This document shows, piece by piece, positions 17,592 through 27,128 of a stretch of 64,000 nucleotides of DNA. The position numbers were made by a program, and so were the translations under genes. The stretch lies in assembly GCA_029203105.1 (NCBI GenBank), contig CP119318.1:1750501-1814500 (forward strand), in the 5' to 3' direction. Numbering within the stretch: position 1 is the first letter of the stretch; each line of letters begins with the position of its first letter. Below the pieces are notes generated by a model. It did no database searches. It saw only the letters and a program-made list of their open reading frames with translations, and was not told the origin of the DNA. This DNA is from Candidatus Kaistia colombiensis (GTDB lineage Bacteria > Pseudomonadota > Alphaproteobacteria > Rhizobiales > Kaistiaceae).

Positions 17592-18482
17592 CTACAGGCT
17601 TTGCAGTTTCAGACCGTTCATGAAGTGCCTGCGCAGCAGCAGGAACAGCAGGACGCTGGGCAGGCTGGCGAGCAGGGTCGCCGTCATCACGACGTTCGGC
17701 GTGGTGTTGGCGTAGCTGCCTTGTAGCACCATCAGCCCGTTCATGAGCGAACGCGCGTCCTCGCGGTTGGTGAGAACCATGGAAAAGATCAGGTCGTTCC
17801 AGATCCAGGTGAACTGGATCAGGAACAGGGTCGCCATCGGCGCCCAGCAATTCGGCAGGATGATCGAGCGGAAGATGCGGAATTCCGAGCAGCCGTCGAT
17901 GCGCGCCGCCTCGTCCATCTCGCGCGGCAGGCCGGCCATGTAGTTGCGCAGCACCAGCACGGGGAAGGGGATGCAGACGGCGGTGTAGAACAGCATCATG
18001 CCGAGCCGAGAATTGGTCAGCCCGAGCTTGTTGTAGCCCATGAAGAGCGGGATCAGGTACATCTGCAGCGGGAAGATCGTGCCGGAAAAGATCAGCATGA
18101 ACCAGAAGCCCTTGCCGCGAAAATCGATCCGGGTCAGTCCGTAAGACGCCAGCGCCGCGATGAAGATCGCCGCCGCGCCGCCGACCACGCCATAGAGCAG
18201 CGAGTTCAGCATGCCGGAGCCCATCTTGGCCTTCGTCCAGGCCTCGGCGACGTTCTCGAGCACGGGCGCGAAGGAGGTGGGCAGGGCGAGAGGGCTGCCC
18301 ATGCCGTATTCGGCGTTCGATTTGAAGATCGAGATGGCGAGGTAATAGAACGGCGTCACCCAGGCCAACGCCAGGATGGCGGTGATCGCAAACATGACGA
18401 CGCGCTGTGTGCGCGCCTGGTTGCTGCGCCGGGCGATGGCGTCGAAATCGAGGCTGGCGAGGTCGAAGGTCGTTGCGGACAT
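17592..18482 (-). CDS. Carbohydrate ABC transporter permease (MalG/CUT1 type)
   Basis: This 296-residue permease has about six hydrophobic spans and the ATPase-coupling EAA loop EMDEAARIDGCSEFRIFRSI near residue 195. The final residues GLKLQSL are typical of MalG-type permeases. It follows the MalF-like gene by 9 bases and precedes the GntR gene by 11, in the operon 22698 to 16792. Together with the MalF-like partner it forms the channel for a sugar or sugar acid, probably a hexuronate or an oligomer containing it given the downstream mannonate genes. Confidence 0.92.
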   Translation of the reverse strand: MSATTFDLASLDFDAIARRSNQARTQRVVMFAITAILALAWVTPFYYLAISIFKSNAEYGMGSPLALPTSFAPVLENVAEAWTKAKMGSGMLNSLLYGVVGGAAAIFIAALASYGLTRIDFRGKGFWFMLIFSGTIFPLQMYLIPLFMGYNKLGLTNSRLGMMLFYTAVCIPFPVLVLRNYMAGLPREMDEAARIDGCSEFRIFRSIILPNCWAPMATLFLIQFTWIWNDLIFSMVLTNREDARSLMNGLMVLQGSYANTTPNVVMTATLLASLPSVLLFLLLRRHFMNGLKLQSL

Positions 18483-18491
18483 GGAAGAACC

Positions 18492-19457
18492 TCAGCGCTT
18501 GTCGAGACGGTGCTGGAGCGCGCCGAGCGACCAGGAAATGCTCATGGCGATGATGCCGAGGACGACCGCAATGGCCGAGCCATAGGCCCAGTAGCCGGCG
18601 CGGAACGATTCCCAGTACTGATTGACGGAAAGCGTCAGCGTCGAGCGGTTGGGGAAGTCGCGGCCCATCACCCAGACCAGATCGAACGAGGTGAAGCCGG
18701 CAAGCACCGACACGGTGGTGACCATGATCAGCGTCGGCATCAGCAGCGGCAGCACGATGTGGCGGAAGATCTGGCTGCGCGAGGCGCCGTCGACCTTCGC
18801 GGCCTCCATCGGCTCGCTCGGCAGCGCGTTCAGGCCGATCAGCAGCAGCACCATCATCAGGCCGACCTGCTGCCAGACATGGGTGACGATCATCGCCGGC
18901 GTGGCGAGGTGGCTCTCATAGAGCCAGCGATTGGCAAGGTTGCCGAGACCGACGGCGCGCAGGCCGGAATTGATGATGCCCTCATTAGCATAGACGTAGT
19001 ACCAGACGACGCCGACGGCGGTGGCCGAGAACATGCGCGGCAGGAAGAAGATCGACTTGAACGTCTCCTCGCCCTTGACCCCGCGCACCAGCATGGCGAG
19101 CGACAGGCCGATGGTGGCCGGCAGCACGAAGGACACGGCGACCCAGATCATCGTGTTCCACGTCGCGTCGAAGAATTTCGGGTTGGAGGCGAGGCGCTGA
19201 TAGTTGGCGAGGCCGGCGAACTGGTTGAGGCCGGAGAACTTCGCCCATTGCGTCAGCGACGCGTAGAGATTGAAGACCACCGGCAGCAGCAGGAAGATCG
19301 CGACGAAGCCGATCGCCGGCGCCATGAAGGCGAGCGCGGTCCACAGCCGTTTGCGCGCGCGACGACGTTCCGCCGCGATCATCGCATCGATCGACGGCGC
19401 GCCGGGCGGCAGGGCCCAGTTTCTTGGCAGGGCAATCGCTGGTCGGTCGTTGGTCAC
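18492..19457 (-). CDS. Carbohydrate ABC transporter permease (MalF/UgpA/CUT1 type)
   Basis: This 321-residue permease has a cytoplasmic N-terminus of about 40 residues, several hydrophobic spans and the coupling loop MEAAKVDGASRSQIFRHIVLP near residue 216. The start is GTG 19457, supported by GGGAGA seven bases upstream; no ATG is available nearby. It is separated from the binding-protein gene by 71 bases that carry a GC hairpin, and it is followed by the MalG-like partner after 9 bases. Confidence 0.92.
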   Translation of the reverse strand: MTNDRPAIALPRNWALPPGAPSIDAMIAAERRRARKRLWTALAFMAPAIGFVAIFLLLPVVFNLYASLTQWAKFSGLNQFAGLANYQRLASNPKFFDATWNTMIWVAVSFVLPATIGLSLAMLVRGVKGEETFKSIFFLPRMFSATAVGVVWYYVYANEGIINSGLRAVGLGNLANRWLYESHLATPAMIVTHVWQQVGLMMVLLLIGLNALPSEPMEAAKVDGASRSQIFRHIVLPLLMPTLIMVTTVSVLAGFTSFDLVWVMGRDFPNRSTLTLSVNQYWESFRAGYWAYGSAIAVVLGIIAMSISWSLGALQHRLDKR

Positions 19458-19477
19458 GTCTCATCTCCCGATGGGTG

Positions 19478-19508
19478 CCGGCAGGGCCGCGAGAGGCGGT
19501 CCGGCCGG
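19478..19508 (-). terminator. Hairpin after the CUT1 binding-protein gene
   Basis: An imperfect stem of about 13 bp (outer CCGG/CCGG, inner GGGCCGC/GCGGTCC) with a small loop lies between the binding-protein stop and the MalF-like gene. As at the other binding-protein junctions in this window, it probably sets differential expression within the operon. Confidence 0.5.
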
Positions 19509-19528
19509 AAGAGTTTGCTGGCTGCGGA

Positions 19529-20767
19529 TTACTGGTGGCTGGCCCAGTACTGCGAAGCGACGGCCTCGATGTTTTCCATCGCCTTCTGCGCCTGCTCCGG
19601 CGACGGGTTGGTCATGAAGCGATTGAACTCCTCGACCGCCGGCAGGACGATCTCGGAAGGCGAAGCCTCCCAATAGCGGGTGACCGAGGTGTACTTGCCG
19701 TCGGCCGCGATCTTGGCGAGGTCCGCGACGATCGGGTTCGGCGTCTTGGCCGTAAGATTGCCCGCATAGAGGCCGGGGTCGGTGGCCCAGCTGTTCATGG
19801 CGTTTTCGCTCATGTACCAGTCGGTGAACTTGACCACGTCCGGGTTTTCCATGCCGGCCTTGGTGATCACGATCGGCGCGCCTTCGACGATGACGGCGTT
19901 CGGCAGCGACGGGTCGACATTCGGCATGATGAACGCGCCGAAATCGGTGCCGGCTTTGACGCCGCCCTTCTCGACCAGGCCGATGACCCAATCGCCGAAC
20001 AGATACATGCCGGCCTTGCCGCGGGCGAAATCAAGCGGCTCTTCCTGGCTGGTCGCGTCTGTGAAATAGCCCTTCTGGTAGAAATCGGTCCAGATCTTGA
20101 AGACGTTCTGGACCGGTTCGTCGGTGTATTTGAGCTTGCCCTGGTTCAGCGCCGCATAGGCTTCCGGATTGGTACGCAGCAGCAGTTCCTGGAACCAGAC
20201 GAAGCCGCGCCAGCCGTCCTGGATGGTGGCGTTGAACGGCGTGATGCCGGCGGCCTTGAGCTTGTCGGCCGCGGCGATCAGCTCTTCCCAGGTTGCCGGA
20301 GCCTTGGCGATGCCGGCCTTATCGAACAGCGCCTTGTTGTAGAACACGACCCAGCGGTTCAGGCCGGTCGGCATGCCGTAGATGTGGCCGTCGACGGTGA
20401 ACGGCGCGGCACTCGAGGCGTCATATTCGCCGGAAGCGATCTTCTTGGCCCAGAGATCGTCGAGCGGCGCGAGCTGGCCGCTATCGACGATTTCCTTGAG
20501 CTTGGTGCCGTTCCACCAGGTGAAGGCCTGCGGCGCCTCGCCCGACATCAGGCTGGACTGGATATAGGCTTGGAACTGGTCGGTGGCGTAGGCGCTGAAA
20601 TTCAGGTCGATGCCGTCCTTCTTGGCCGTGGCGGTTAGGCCGTCCCAGCCGGACTGGTAGAACGGCTTGTCATGGAAGACGGTGACAGGATCGGCTGCGG
20701 CGGCCGTCGCCGTAAAGGTCATGCCCAAGGCCACCGCGGCCAGGAGCTTCGTCAGTTTCTTCTGCAT
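19529..20767 (-). CDS. Extracellular sugar-binding protein (family 1) of the CUT1 importer
   Basis: This 412-residue periplasmic protein has a Sec signal peptide ending at about residue 25 (LLAAVALGMTFTATAAAADP). The mature fold shows family-1 features such as LNRWVVFYNKALFDKAGI near residue 126 and the C-terminal half hinge regions. GGAGGAG precedes ATG 20767, giving a very strong ribosome site. It is encoded after the ATPase and before the permeases in the same operon. The ligand is likely a uronate, aldonate or their oligomer, judged only from the neighbouring mannonate pathway. Confidence 0.92.
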   Translation of the reverse strand: MQKKLTKLLAAVALGMTFTATAAAADPVTVFHDKPFYQSGWDGLTATAKKDGIDLNFSAYATDQFQAYIQSSLMSGEAPQAFTWWNGTKLKEIVDSGQLAPLDDLWAKKIASGEYDASSAAPFTVDGHIYGMPTGLNRWVVFYNKALFDKAGIAKAPATWEELIAAADKLKAAGITPFNATIQDGWRGFVWFQELLLRTNPEAYAALNQGKLKYTDEPVQNVFKIWTDFYQKGYFTDATSQEEPLDFARGKAGMYLFGDWVIGLVEKGGVKAGTDFGAFIMPNVDPSLPNAVIVEGAPIVITKAGMENPDVVKFTDWYMSENAMNSWATDPGLYAGNLTAKTPNPIVADLAKIAADGKYTSVTRYWEASPSEIVLPAVEEFNRFMTNPSPEQAQKAMENIEAVASQYWASHQ

Positions 20768-20804
20768 GGCTCTCTCCTCCAGAGTTTTGCGTTTTTGGTT
20801 CCGA

Positions 20805-21908
<1,104 letters not shown>

Positions 21909-21912
21909 GGGC

Positions 21913-22698
21913 TTAATCCTTGCGCGGCGAGCCGCCGATGCGGGACAGCAGGCCGCCATCGACGCGGACGACTTCGCCGGTCACGAAGGAGGCGGCGTTC
22001 GAGCCGAGGAAGGCGACCACCTCGGCGATTTCCTCCGGTTGCGCCGTGCGGCCGAGCGGATGCATGCCGTCGAGGACACGCCAGAGGGCGGCAGGATCCT
22101 CGTTGAGGGCGACGGCGTCGCGCAGCATCGGCGTGTTGACCGCCCCGGGCGCGACCGCGTTGACCCGCACGCCGAGCGGCGCATAGTCGACCGCCATCGA
22201 TTTCGTCATGCCGATCAGGCCGTGCTTGGCCACCGAATAGGCGAGCACGCCTTCCTGGCTCGCCAGGCCCTGCGCCGACGACATCAGCACGATGGCGCCA
22301 TGGCTCTCGCGCAGCATCGGCATCGCGGCCTGCGAGATCCGGTAGGCCGCCTTGAGGTTGACGTTCATCACCTCGTCCCAAAGTGCGTCGTCGGTCGTCT
22401 CGACCGTGCCGTAGCGCTGGATGCCGGCATTGTGCGAGAGCAGGTCCAGCCCACCGAGCTTTTCGCGCGCCACGGCGGCCGCCTCGGCGCAGATGGCGCG
22501 ATCGGCGACGGAGCCGATGACGGTATGCACCTCGCACCCCAGGGCGCGAAGGTCGCCGGCCAGCGCCTGAAGCGGTTCGGCGGCGAGATCGAGCAGGACC
22601 ATGGAAGCCGCGTCGCGCGCCAGTCTTTCGGCGACGGCGCGGCCGATACCCATGGCGGCGCCTGTCACCAGCGCCCGTTGTTGCTGTGCTACCGTCAT
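21913..22698 (-). CDS. SDR-family oxidoreductase, candidate sugar-acid dehydrogenase
   Basis: This 261-residue short-chain dehydrogenase has the cofactor motif TGAAMGIG at residues 12-19, HNAG near 89, and catalytic S141, Y154 and K158. The C-terminal FVTGEVVRVDGG is typical. It opens the sugar-transport operon, directly downstream of a perfect 30-bp palindrome. Since the divergent-pathway operon next door processes D-mannonate and no UxuB-type fructuronate reductase is present, this SDR may provide the fructuronate/mannonate redox step or oxidise another sugar acid. That assignment is inference. GGGAGA sits upstream of ATG 22698. Confidence 0.87.
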   Translation of the reverse strand: MTVAQQQRALVTGAAMGIGRAVAERLARDAASMVLLDLAAEPLQALAGDLRALGCEVHTVIGSVADRAICAEAAAVAREKLGGLDLLSHNAGIQRYGTVETTDDALWDEVMNVNLKAAYRISQAAMPMLRESHGAIVLMSSAQGLASQEGVLAYSVAKHGLIGMTKSMAVDYAPLGVRVNAVAPGAVNTPMLRDAVALNEDPAALWRVLDGMHPLGRTAQPEEIAEVVAFLGSNAASFVTGEVVRVDGGLLSRIGGSPRKD

Positions 22699-22722
22699 GC
22701 GGCGTCTCCCTCGTTCATTCTT

Positions 22723-22752
22723 CTCATCTGACTACCATGGTAGTCAGATGAG
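22723..22752. promoter_or_regulatory. Perfect 30-bp palindromic operator of the sugar operon
   Basis: The 15-base arm CTCATCTGACTACCA is followed immediately by its exact reverse complement, centred between 22737 and 22738. It lies 24 bases upstream of the SDR start codon, where a bound repressor would block transcription. Its core CTACCATGGTAG with the flank GTCA recurs upstream of uxuA. The likely binder is the GntR regulator encoded at the operon's end. Confidence 0.75.
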
Positions 22753-22771
22753 TGGATTTCGGCATCGGAAG

Positions 22772-22795
22772 CGGCCGGCCATCGCTGGCCGGCCG
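22772..22795 (-). terminator. GC hairpin terminating the mannonate operon
   Basis: CGGCCGGCCA and TGGCCGGCCG form a perfect 10-bp stem with a TCGC loop, ten bases after the aldolase stop. The U-run is poor, but its position between the end of one operon and the operator of the next fits a terminator. Confidence 0.65.
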
Positions 22796-22804
22796 GAATT
22801 GGTG

Positions 22805-23434
22805 TCAGCCGCGAACGCTGCGCATCGCGGCGAGCGAGGCGGCCATGCGGTCGCGAACGCTTTCGGTCGAGCCTTCGGCATACATCCAGGAGCCGCCGAC
22901 CGAGGTGATGTTGCGGAGCTTGGCGTAGCCGGCCAGATGCGAAAGCTGGATCTTGCCGCTCGGCATGAAGGTGGCGGTGGTGAAGATATTGGCGAAATCG
23001 GCGAGCACGACCGTGCCGCCGGCAGGCTCCGACGGATAGAACTTCAGCAGATCGAAGCCCATCGCCTGCGCCGCCATCACTTCGCTCGCCGTCTGCACGC
23101 CGGGCACCAGCGTGATCGGGCCCTTCTTGGCGTGGGCACAGACTGAAGGCAGGAAGCCCGGGCTGATGCCGAACTGCGCTCCCGCCTGGACGGCGGCGTC
23201 ATAATGCTCGCTAGTCAGGATGGTGCCGGCGCCAACGATCAGGTCGGGGAAGGCGCGCCGGCAGGCTTCGATCGCCGGCAGCGCCGCGTCGCTACGCATG
23301 ACGATCTCGATCGCCTCCGCGCCGCCCTCGGCAAGCTCCGCCACCAGCGACAGCACGAAATCGACCGAGCGCGGCTGCACGATCGGCATGATTGCGGCCT
23401 GGCGCAGTTTCGGTTCGAGGATATCCGGGGTCAT
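22805..23434 (-). CDS. KDPG/KHG aldolase-family protein (2-keto-3-deoxy-6-phosphogluconate aldolase type)
   Basis: This 209-residue class I aldolase should split KDPG (or the 6-phosphogalactonate epimer) into pyruvate and glyceraldehyde 3-phosphate. Visible are the general base E43 (IEIVMRS), VGAGT near residue 67, LVPGVQTASE near 109 and the Schiff-base lysine K131 in LLKFYPSE. The start ATG 23434 overlaps the kinase stop by one base (TGATG); the frame continues upstream inside the kinase but without homology. It is the last step of the mannonate branch encoded by 25548 to 22805. Confidence 0.9.
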   Translation of the reverse strand: MTPDILEPKLRQAAIMPIVQPRSVDFVLSLVAELAEGGAEAIEIVMRSDAALPAIEACRRAFPDLIVGAGTILTSEHYDAAVQAGAQFGISPGFLPSVCAHAKKGPITLVPGVQTASEVMAAQAMGFDLLKFYPSEPAGGTVVLADFANIFTTATFMPSGKIQLSHLAGYAKLRNITSVGGSWMYAEGSTESVRDRMAASLAAMRSVRG

Positions 23435-24351
23435 CAGGCGACCTGTCCTTCCAGCATGGCAAGCGTCTCGGCCCGGTTCGGGGCGCCGAGACGGCCGCCG
23501 AATTTCAGGCATTTGAGCGCCGCGGCGGCGCTGGCGAAGCGGATCGTCCGTTCCATGTCCCAGCCTTCGGCGAGGCCGACGGCGAAACTGCCGTGGAAGA
23601 CGTCGCCGGCGGCGAGTGTATCGACCGGCGTGATCTTCGGCGCGGGGGTGTGGCGAATACGGCCGGTTTCGGGATCGAGCCAGAAGGTGCCGTCGCCGCC
23701 CGCCGTCACCGCCACGAACACGCCGCTGCGGGTGCTGAGCGCCTGCACCGCCTCCGGCGCGGAGATCTCGTCGCCGCAGAGGATCGCGGCGGCGGGTTCC
23801 GAGGCGACGATATGGCTGGCGAAGGGCAGTAGTCCCTCGATCACCGATCGCGCCGCGACATCGGCATCGAGAATGGCGGGAATGCCGGCCGCCTTCGCCG
23901 CCCTGAGCGCCATTGCCGCGGCATCCGGCCAGCGGACATCGGCCAGGATGGCGTCGAAGCCGGCGATATCGAAAGGCAGTGCCTCCGGTGCCGTGGTGGC
24001 GCGCGGGTCGTAGAACGGCACGATCATCCGCTCGCCGCGCGCGTCGACGAGGATGGTGGCGATCGCCGAGCGCGCGCCGGCGACGCGGCGGACGAACGAA
24101 CAATCGATGCCCTCGGCAGACAGCTCGGCGATCAGTTCCTGGCCCAGCATGTCGTCGCCGACACTGGCCCAGCGCGCCACGTCGGCACCCTGCCGCTTGG
24201 CCGCGGTGGCGGCGCTCGACGCCATGCCGGCGGCGTTCTGCACCGCCTCGGTCGGAATGAATTTGCCCGGCCCGCGCGGTAGCTCGTCCAGCCGATAGAT
24301 CGTGTCCTGCGTCAGCGCGCCGACGGAGAGGATGCGGGGAGGGCGGCTCAT
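23434..24351 (-). CDS. PfkB-family sugar kinase, probable 2-keto-3-deoxygluconate kinase
   Basis: This 305-residue ribokinase-fold kinase has the N-terminal glycine region, LPRGPGKFIPTEAVQNAAG near residue 24-42, and the C-terminal phosphate motif DTLAAGDVFHGSFAVGLAEG near 228, with the catalytic Asp in AAGD (usually GAGD). Placed between mannonate dehydratase and a KDPG aldolase, phosphorylation of KDG to KDPG is the obvious role. The family cannot be told from ribokinase by motifs alone. It follows uxuA with no gap and overlaps the aldolase by one base. Confidence 0.87.
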   Translation of the reverse strand: MSRPPRILSVGALTQDTIYRLDELPRGPGKFIPTEAVQNAAGMASSAATAAKRQGADVARWASVGDDMLGQELIAELSAEGIDCSFVRRVAGARSAIATILVDARGERMIVPFYDPRATTAPEALPFDIAGFDAILADVRWPDAAAMALRAAKAAGIPAILDADVAARSVIEGLLPFASHIVASEPAAAILCGDEISAPEAVQALSTRSGVFVAVTAGGDGTFWLDPETGRIRHTPAPKITPVDTLAAGDVFHGSFAVGLAEGWDMERTIRFASAAAALKCLKFGGRLGAPNRAETLAMLEGQVA

Positions 24352-25548
24352 TTAGAACGCATAGCCGCGTTGGTGGGCGAGGGCCGCCATGACGCCGCGC
24401 AATTCGGCAAGGCCGCGCAGGCGACCGATGACGGGATAGCCGGGATGGGTGGAACGGGTGACATCGTCGATAAGCTCATGGCCGTGGTCGGGCCGGAACG
24501 GTAGCAGAGAATTCGGCAGTCCGGCATCGCGACGACGCTGTTGCTCGGCGAGAAGCACATCGACGACGGCGACCATGTCGACATCGCCGCCGAGATGCTC
24601 GGCCTCCATGAACGACCCGTCCGGGTATTTGGTGACGTTGCGCAGATGGACGAAGAAGATCTTGTCGGCGAAGCGGCGCGCGATCGCCGCGACGTCGTTC
24701 TCCGGATTGGCGCCAAGCGAGCCGGAGCAGAGCGTGAGCCCGCTCGACTGCGACGGCACGGCGTTCAGGATGAAGTCGATGTCGTCGGCATTCTTGACGA
24801 TACGCGACAGGCCCATGATATCGCGCGGCGGGTCATCCGGGTGGATCGACATCACCACGCCGGCCTCTTCCGCAGCCGGCAGGACATTTTCCAGGAACTG
24901 CACCAGATTGGCGCGCAGCTTCGGGTGGTTCATCTCGGCCTGCTCGGCTAGCACATCGCGCAGCTCTTCGATGCCGTAGCGTTTGAAGGAGCCCGGCAGG
25001 CCGGCCATGATGTTGGCGAGCAGCTTGGTCTTCGCCTCCGGCGGCGTCGTGTCCATCCACTCGCTCGCCCGTTGCAGCACGTCCTGACTGTAGTCGCGCT
25101 CGGCACCCGGCCGTTGCAGCACATGGCAGTCGAAGGCGGCGACTTCGTGAATGTTGCACTTCAGCGCCCGCGCGCCGCCGGGCAGCTGCACGGCGAGATC
25201 GGTACGCGTCCAGTCGAGCACGGTCATGAAATTGTAGCAGACGGTGCGGATGCCGGCCTGGCCGAGATTGCGCAGCGTTTCGCGGAAGTTCCCGTAGAGC
25301 CGGTCGAGGTTGCCGCGGCCGAGCTTGATGTCGTCATGCATCGGCACGCTTTCGACGACGCTCCAGCGCAGGCCGAGCGACGCGTCGGCTTCGATCATCG
25401 CCTTGCGTTCAAGGATCGCCTCGAGCGGCCAGACCTCGCCATAGGGGATGTCGTGCAGCGCTGTGACGATGCCGGTTGCACCGGCCTGGCGCGCATGGGC
25501 GAGCGTGGCGGCGTCGTTGGGGCCGAACCAGCGCCAGGTCTGTTCCAT
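24352..25548 (-). CDS. uxuA: D-mannonate dehydratase
   Basis: This 398-residue enzyme dehydrates D-mannonate to 2-keto-3-deoxygluconate. The N-terminus MEQTWRWFGPNDAATL and the following QAGATGIVTALHDIPYGEVW and VESVPMHDDIK closely match the enterobacterial UxuA as I recall it, and the length agrees. Metal-site candidates include the HPDDPP and CSGSLG regions typical of this TIM barrel. I use ATG 25548 to match that N-terminus; ATG 25557 is three codons upstream. It is the first gene of the dehydratase-kinase-aldolase operon, behind a partial copy of the palindromic operator at 25637-25653. Confidence 0.93.
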   Translation of the reverse strand: MEQTWRWFGPNDAATLAHARQAGATGIVTALHDIPYGEVWPLEAILERKAMIEADASLGLRWSVVESVPMHDDIKLGRGNLDRLYGNFRETLRNLGQAGIRTVCYNFMTVLDWTRTDLAVQLPGGARALKCNIHEVAAFDCHVLQRPGAERDYSQDVLQRASEWMDTTPPEAKTKLLANIMAGLPGSFKRYGIEELRDVLAEQAEMNHPKLRANLVQFLENVLPAAEEAGVVMSIHPDDPPRDIMGLSRIVKNADDIDFILNAVPSQSSGLTLCSGSLGANPENDVAAIARRFADKIFFVHLRNVTKYPDGSFMEAEHLGGDVDMVAVVDVLLAEQQRRRDAGLPNSLLPFRPDHGHELIDDVTRSTHPGYPVIGRLRGLAELRGVMAALAHQRGYAF

Positions 25549-25636
25549 TGTATCCATCCGTCTCTGCGTGTCTGTCCGACGCTTGCCGCGCGGCTCTCGG
25601 ATCGCCGTTTCGCGAACCAACCGCATCTAACTGTAG

Positions 25637-25653
25637 GCTACCATGGTAGTCAA
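25637..25653. promoter_or_regulatory. Second copy of the sugar-operon operator, upstream of uxuA
   Basis: GCTACCATGGTAGTCA matches the centre and right arm of the perfect palindrome at 22723-22752; the left arm has decayed outside CTACCATGGTAG. It lies about 90 bases upstream of the uxuA start. This supports joint control of transport and catabolism by one repressor. Confidence 0.65.
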
Positions 25654-25865
25654 CGTGAGTCTGATCGACGTTGTCATTCGCGGATTTCGGCGGGCGAGAT
25701 GCGACGGAGCCGCGTTGGGGCGAGGCGCGGGCGGGCGGCGCGGTGGCGACAAGCGGCGGTTCAGGCCATATGCTGAAGTCGGAAGCTGGCCGATCGCGCC
25801 TGAGTCGCGCCGATGCTCTCGCGCCCGGCCCGGACGCCGGGCCAGCGGCAAGGCCACGGGGATCC

Positions 25866-27128
25866 ATGACGTTTCGCTTCATTCACGCTGCCGATATCCA
25901 TCTCGACAGTCCGCTGCGCGGCCTGGCGCGACGCGGGGAACTGGCCGGCGTTTTCCGCGAGGCCTCGCGCCGGGCGCTGGAGAACCTGGTTCAGGCGGCG
26001 ATCGATGCGAAGGTTCAGTTCGTTGTCATCGCCGGTGATGTTTATGACGGTGACTGGAAGGATTACGCGACCGGCCAGTTGTTCGTCCGCGAGATGGGGC
26101 GGCTCCATCGCGAGAACATCCGCGTCTTCCTGATCCGTGGCAATCACGATGCCGATTCCGTCATCAGCAAGAGCCTGACCCTGCCGCCGAACGTATTCAG
26201 CTTTTCCGTTCGCGCGGTGCAGACGGAGGTGATCGAGGGTCTCAACGTTGCCTTGCATGGGCGCGGCTTCGCCAATCGGCATGTGCCGGAGAATGTCGCG
26301 CGCACCTACCCGTCCGCCATGCCCGGCCATTTCAACATCGGCGTGTTGCACACCTCGCTGACCGGTCGCGACGGCCATGACGTCTATGCGCCTTGTTCGC
26401 TCGAGGATCTGCGCGCGGCCGGCTACGATTATTGGGCGCTCGGCCATATCCATCAGCGCGAGGTGGTCTCGGAAGATCCAGCGATCGTATTTCCCGGCAA
26501 CCTGCAGGGGCGGCACGCGCGCGAGACGGGCGCCAAGGGGGCGACGCTCGTCACCGTCACCGATGGGCGGATCGAGAGCCTGGAGGCGCTGACGCTCGAT
26601 GCGGCGCGGTTCGAGGCCGTCGAGATCGATGTGGCCGACATGACGGAACCGGCGGTTCTGCTGGCGGAGGCGCGTCGGGCCATCGCCGCTGCGCGCGACA
26701 TGGCGGGCGGACGGCCGCTGGCGTTGCGGCTGACGCTTTCCGGGGCAACGGCGCTGCACGACTATCTCTCGGTCCAGGCCGAGAAGGTGCGCGAGGAAAT
26801 GCAGGCGCTTGCCTGGGAGGCGGGCTCCGACGTCCTGATCGAAAAGGTGCGCGACAAGACGTCGGCCCGCTCCGGCGCGGCGCGACTCTCGGCTCTGCTC
26901 GGTTTCGATGCGATTCTCGCCGACATCGCCGCCGACCCGGTCTTTCGCGCCGAGATCGCCAAGACGCTGGGCGATCTCGGCGCGCGCACGCCGGGCGATG
27001 CGCTGGCTCTTCTCGACACGGAAGGCTGCGACGCCGAGGGGCTGGCGGTCGCGGTCATCGAGACGGCGGCGGAGGCGATCCTCGCTGGCCTCGGCCATGT
27101 CGGCAACGAACCGGAGGGCGCGCGATGA
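25866..27128 (+). CDS. SbcD/YhaO-like metallophosphoesterase (DNA exonuclease type)
   Basis: This 420-residue calcineurin-like phosphoesterase has the full two-metal motif series: DIH (HAADIHLD, residue 10), GDVYD near 59, GNHD near 91, the lone His in GVLHTSL and GHIHQR later. The C-terminal third resembles the capping region of nuclease partners. The start ATG 25866 gives MTFRFIHAADIHLDSPL, typical of the YhaO family; the longer upstream frame has no homology. Its stop overlaps the YhaN-like ATPase start by 4 bases. The pair is expected to process DNA ends like SbcCD/Mre11-Rad50, in the cytoplasm. Confidence 0.88.
   Translation: MTFRFIHAADIHLDSPLRGLARRGELAGVFREASRRALENLVQAAIDAKVQFVVIAGDVYDGDWKDYATGQLFVREMGRLHRENIRVFLIRGNHDADSVISKSLTLPPNVFSFSVRAVQTEVIEGLNVALHGRGFANRHVPENVARTYPSAMPGHFNIGVLHTSLTGRDGHDVYAPCSLEDLRAAGYDYWALGHIHQREVVSEDPAIVFPGNLQGRHARETGAKGATLVTVTDGRIESLEALTLDAARFEAVEIDVADMTEPAVLLAEARRAIAAARDMAGGRPLALRLTLSGATALHDYLSVQAEKVREEMQALAWEAGSDVLIEKVRDKTSARSGAARLSALLGFDAILADIAADPVFRAEIAKTLGDLGARTPGDALALLDTEGCDAEGLAVAVIETAAEAILAGLGHVGNEPEGAR

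Noticed and set aside
26393..27124. N-terminal extension of the YhaN-like ATPase
   Set aside because: The open frame continues upstream for 244 codons, but this overlaps the nuclease gene completely and lacks homology; the ATPase starts at 27125.
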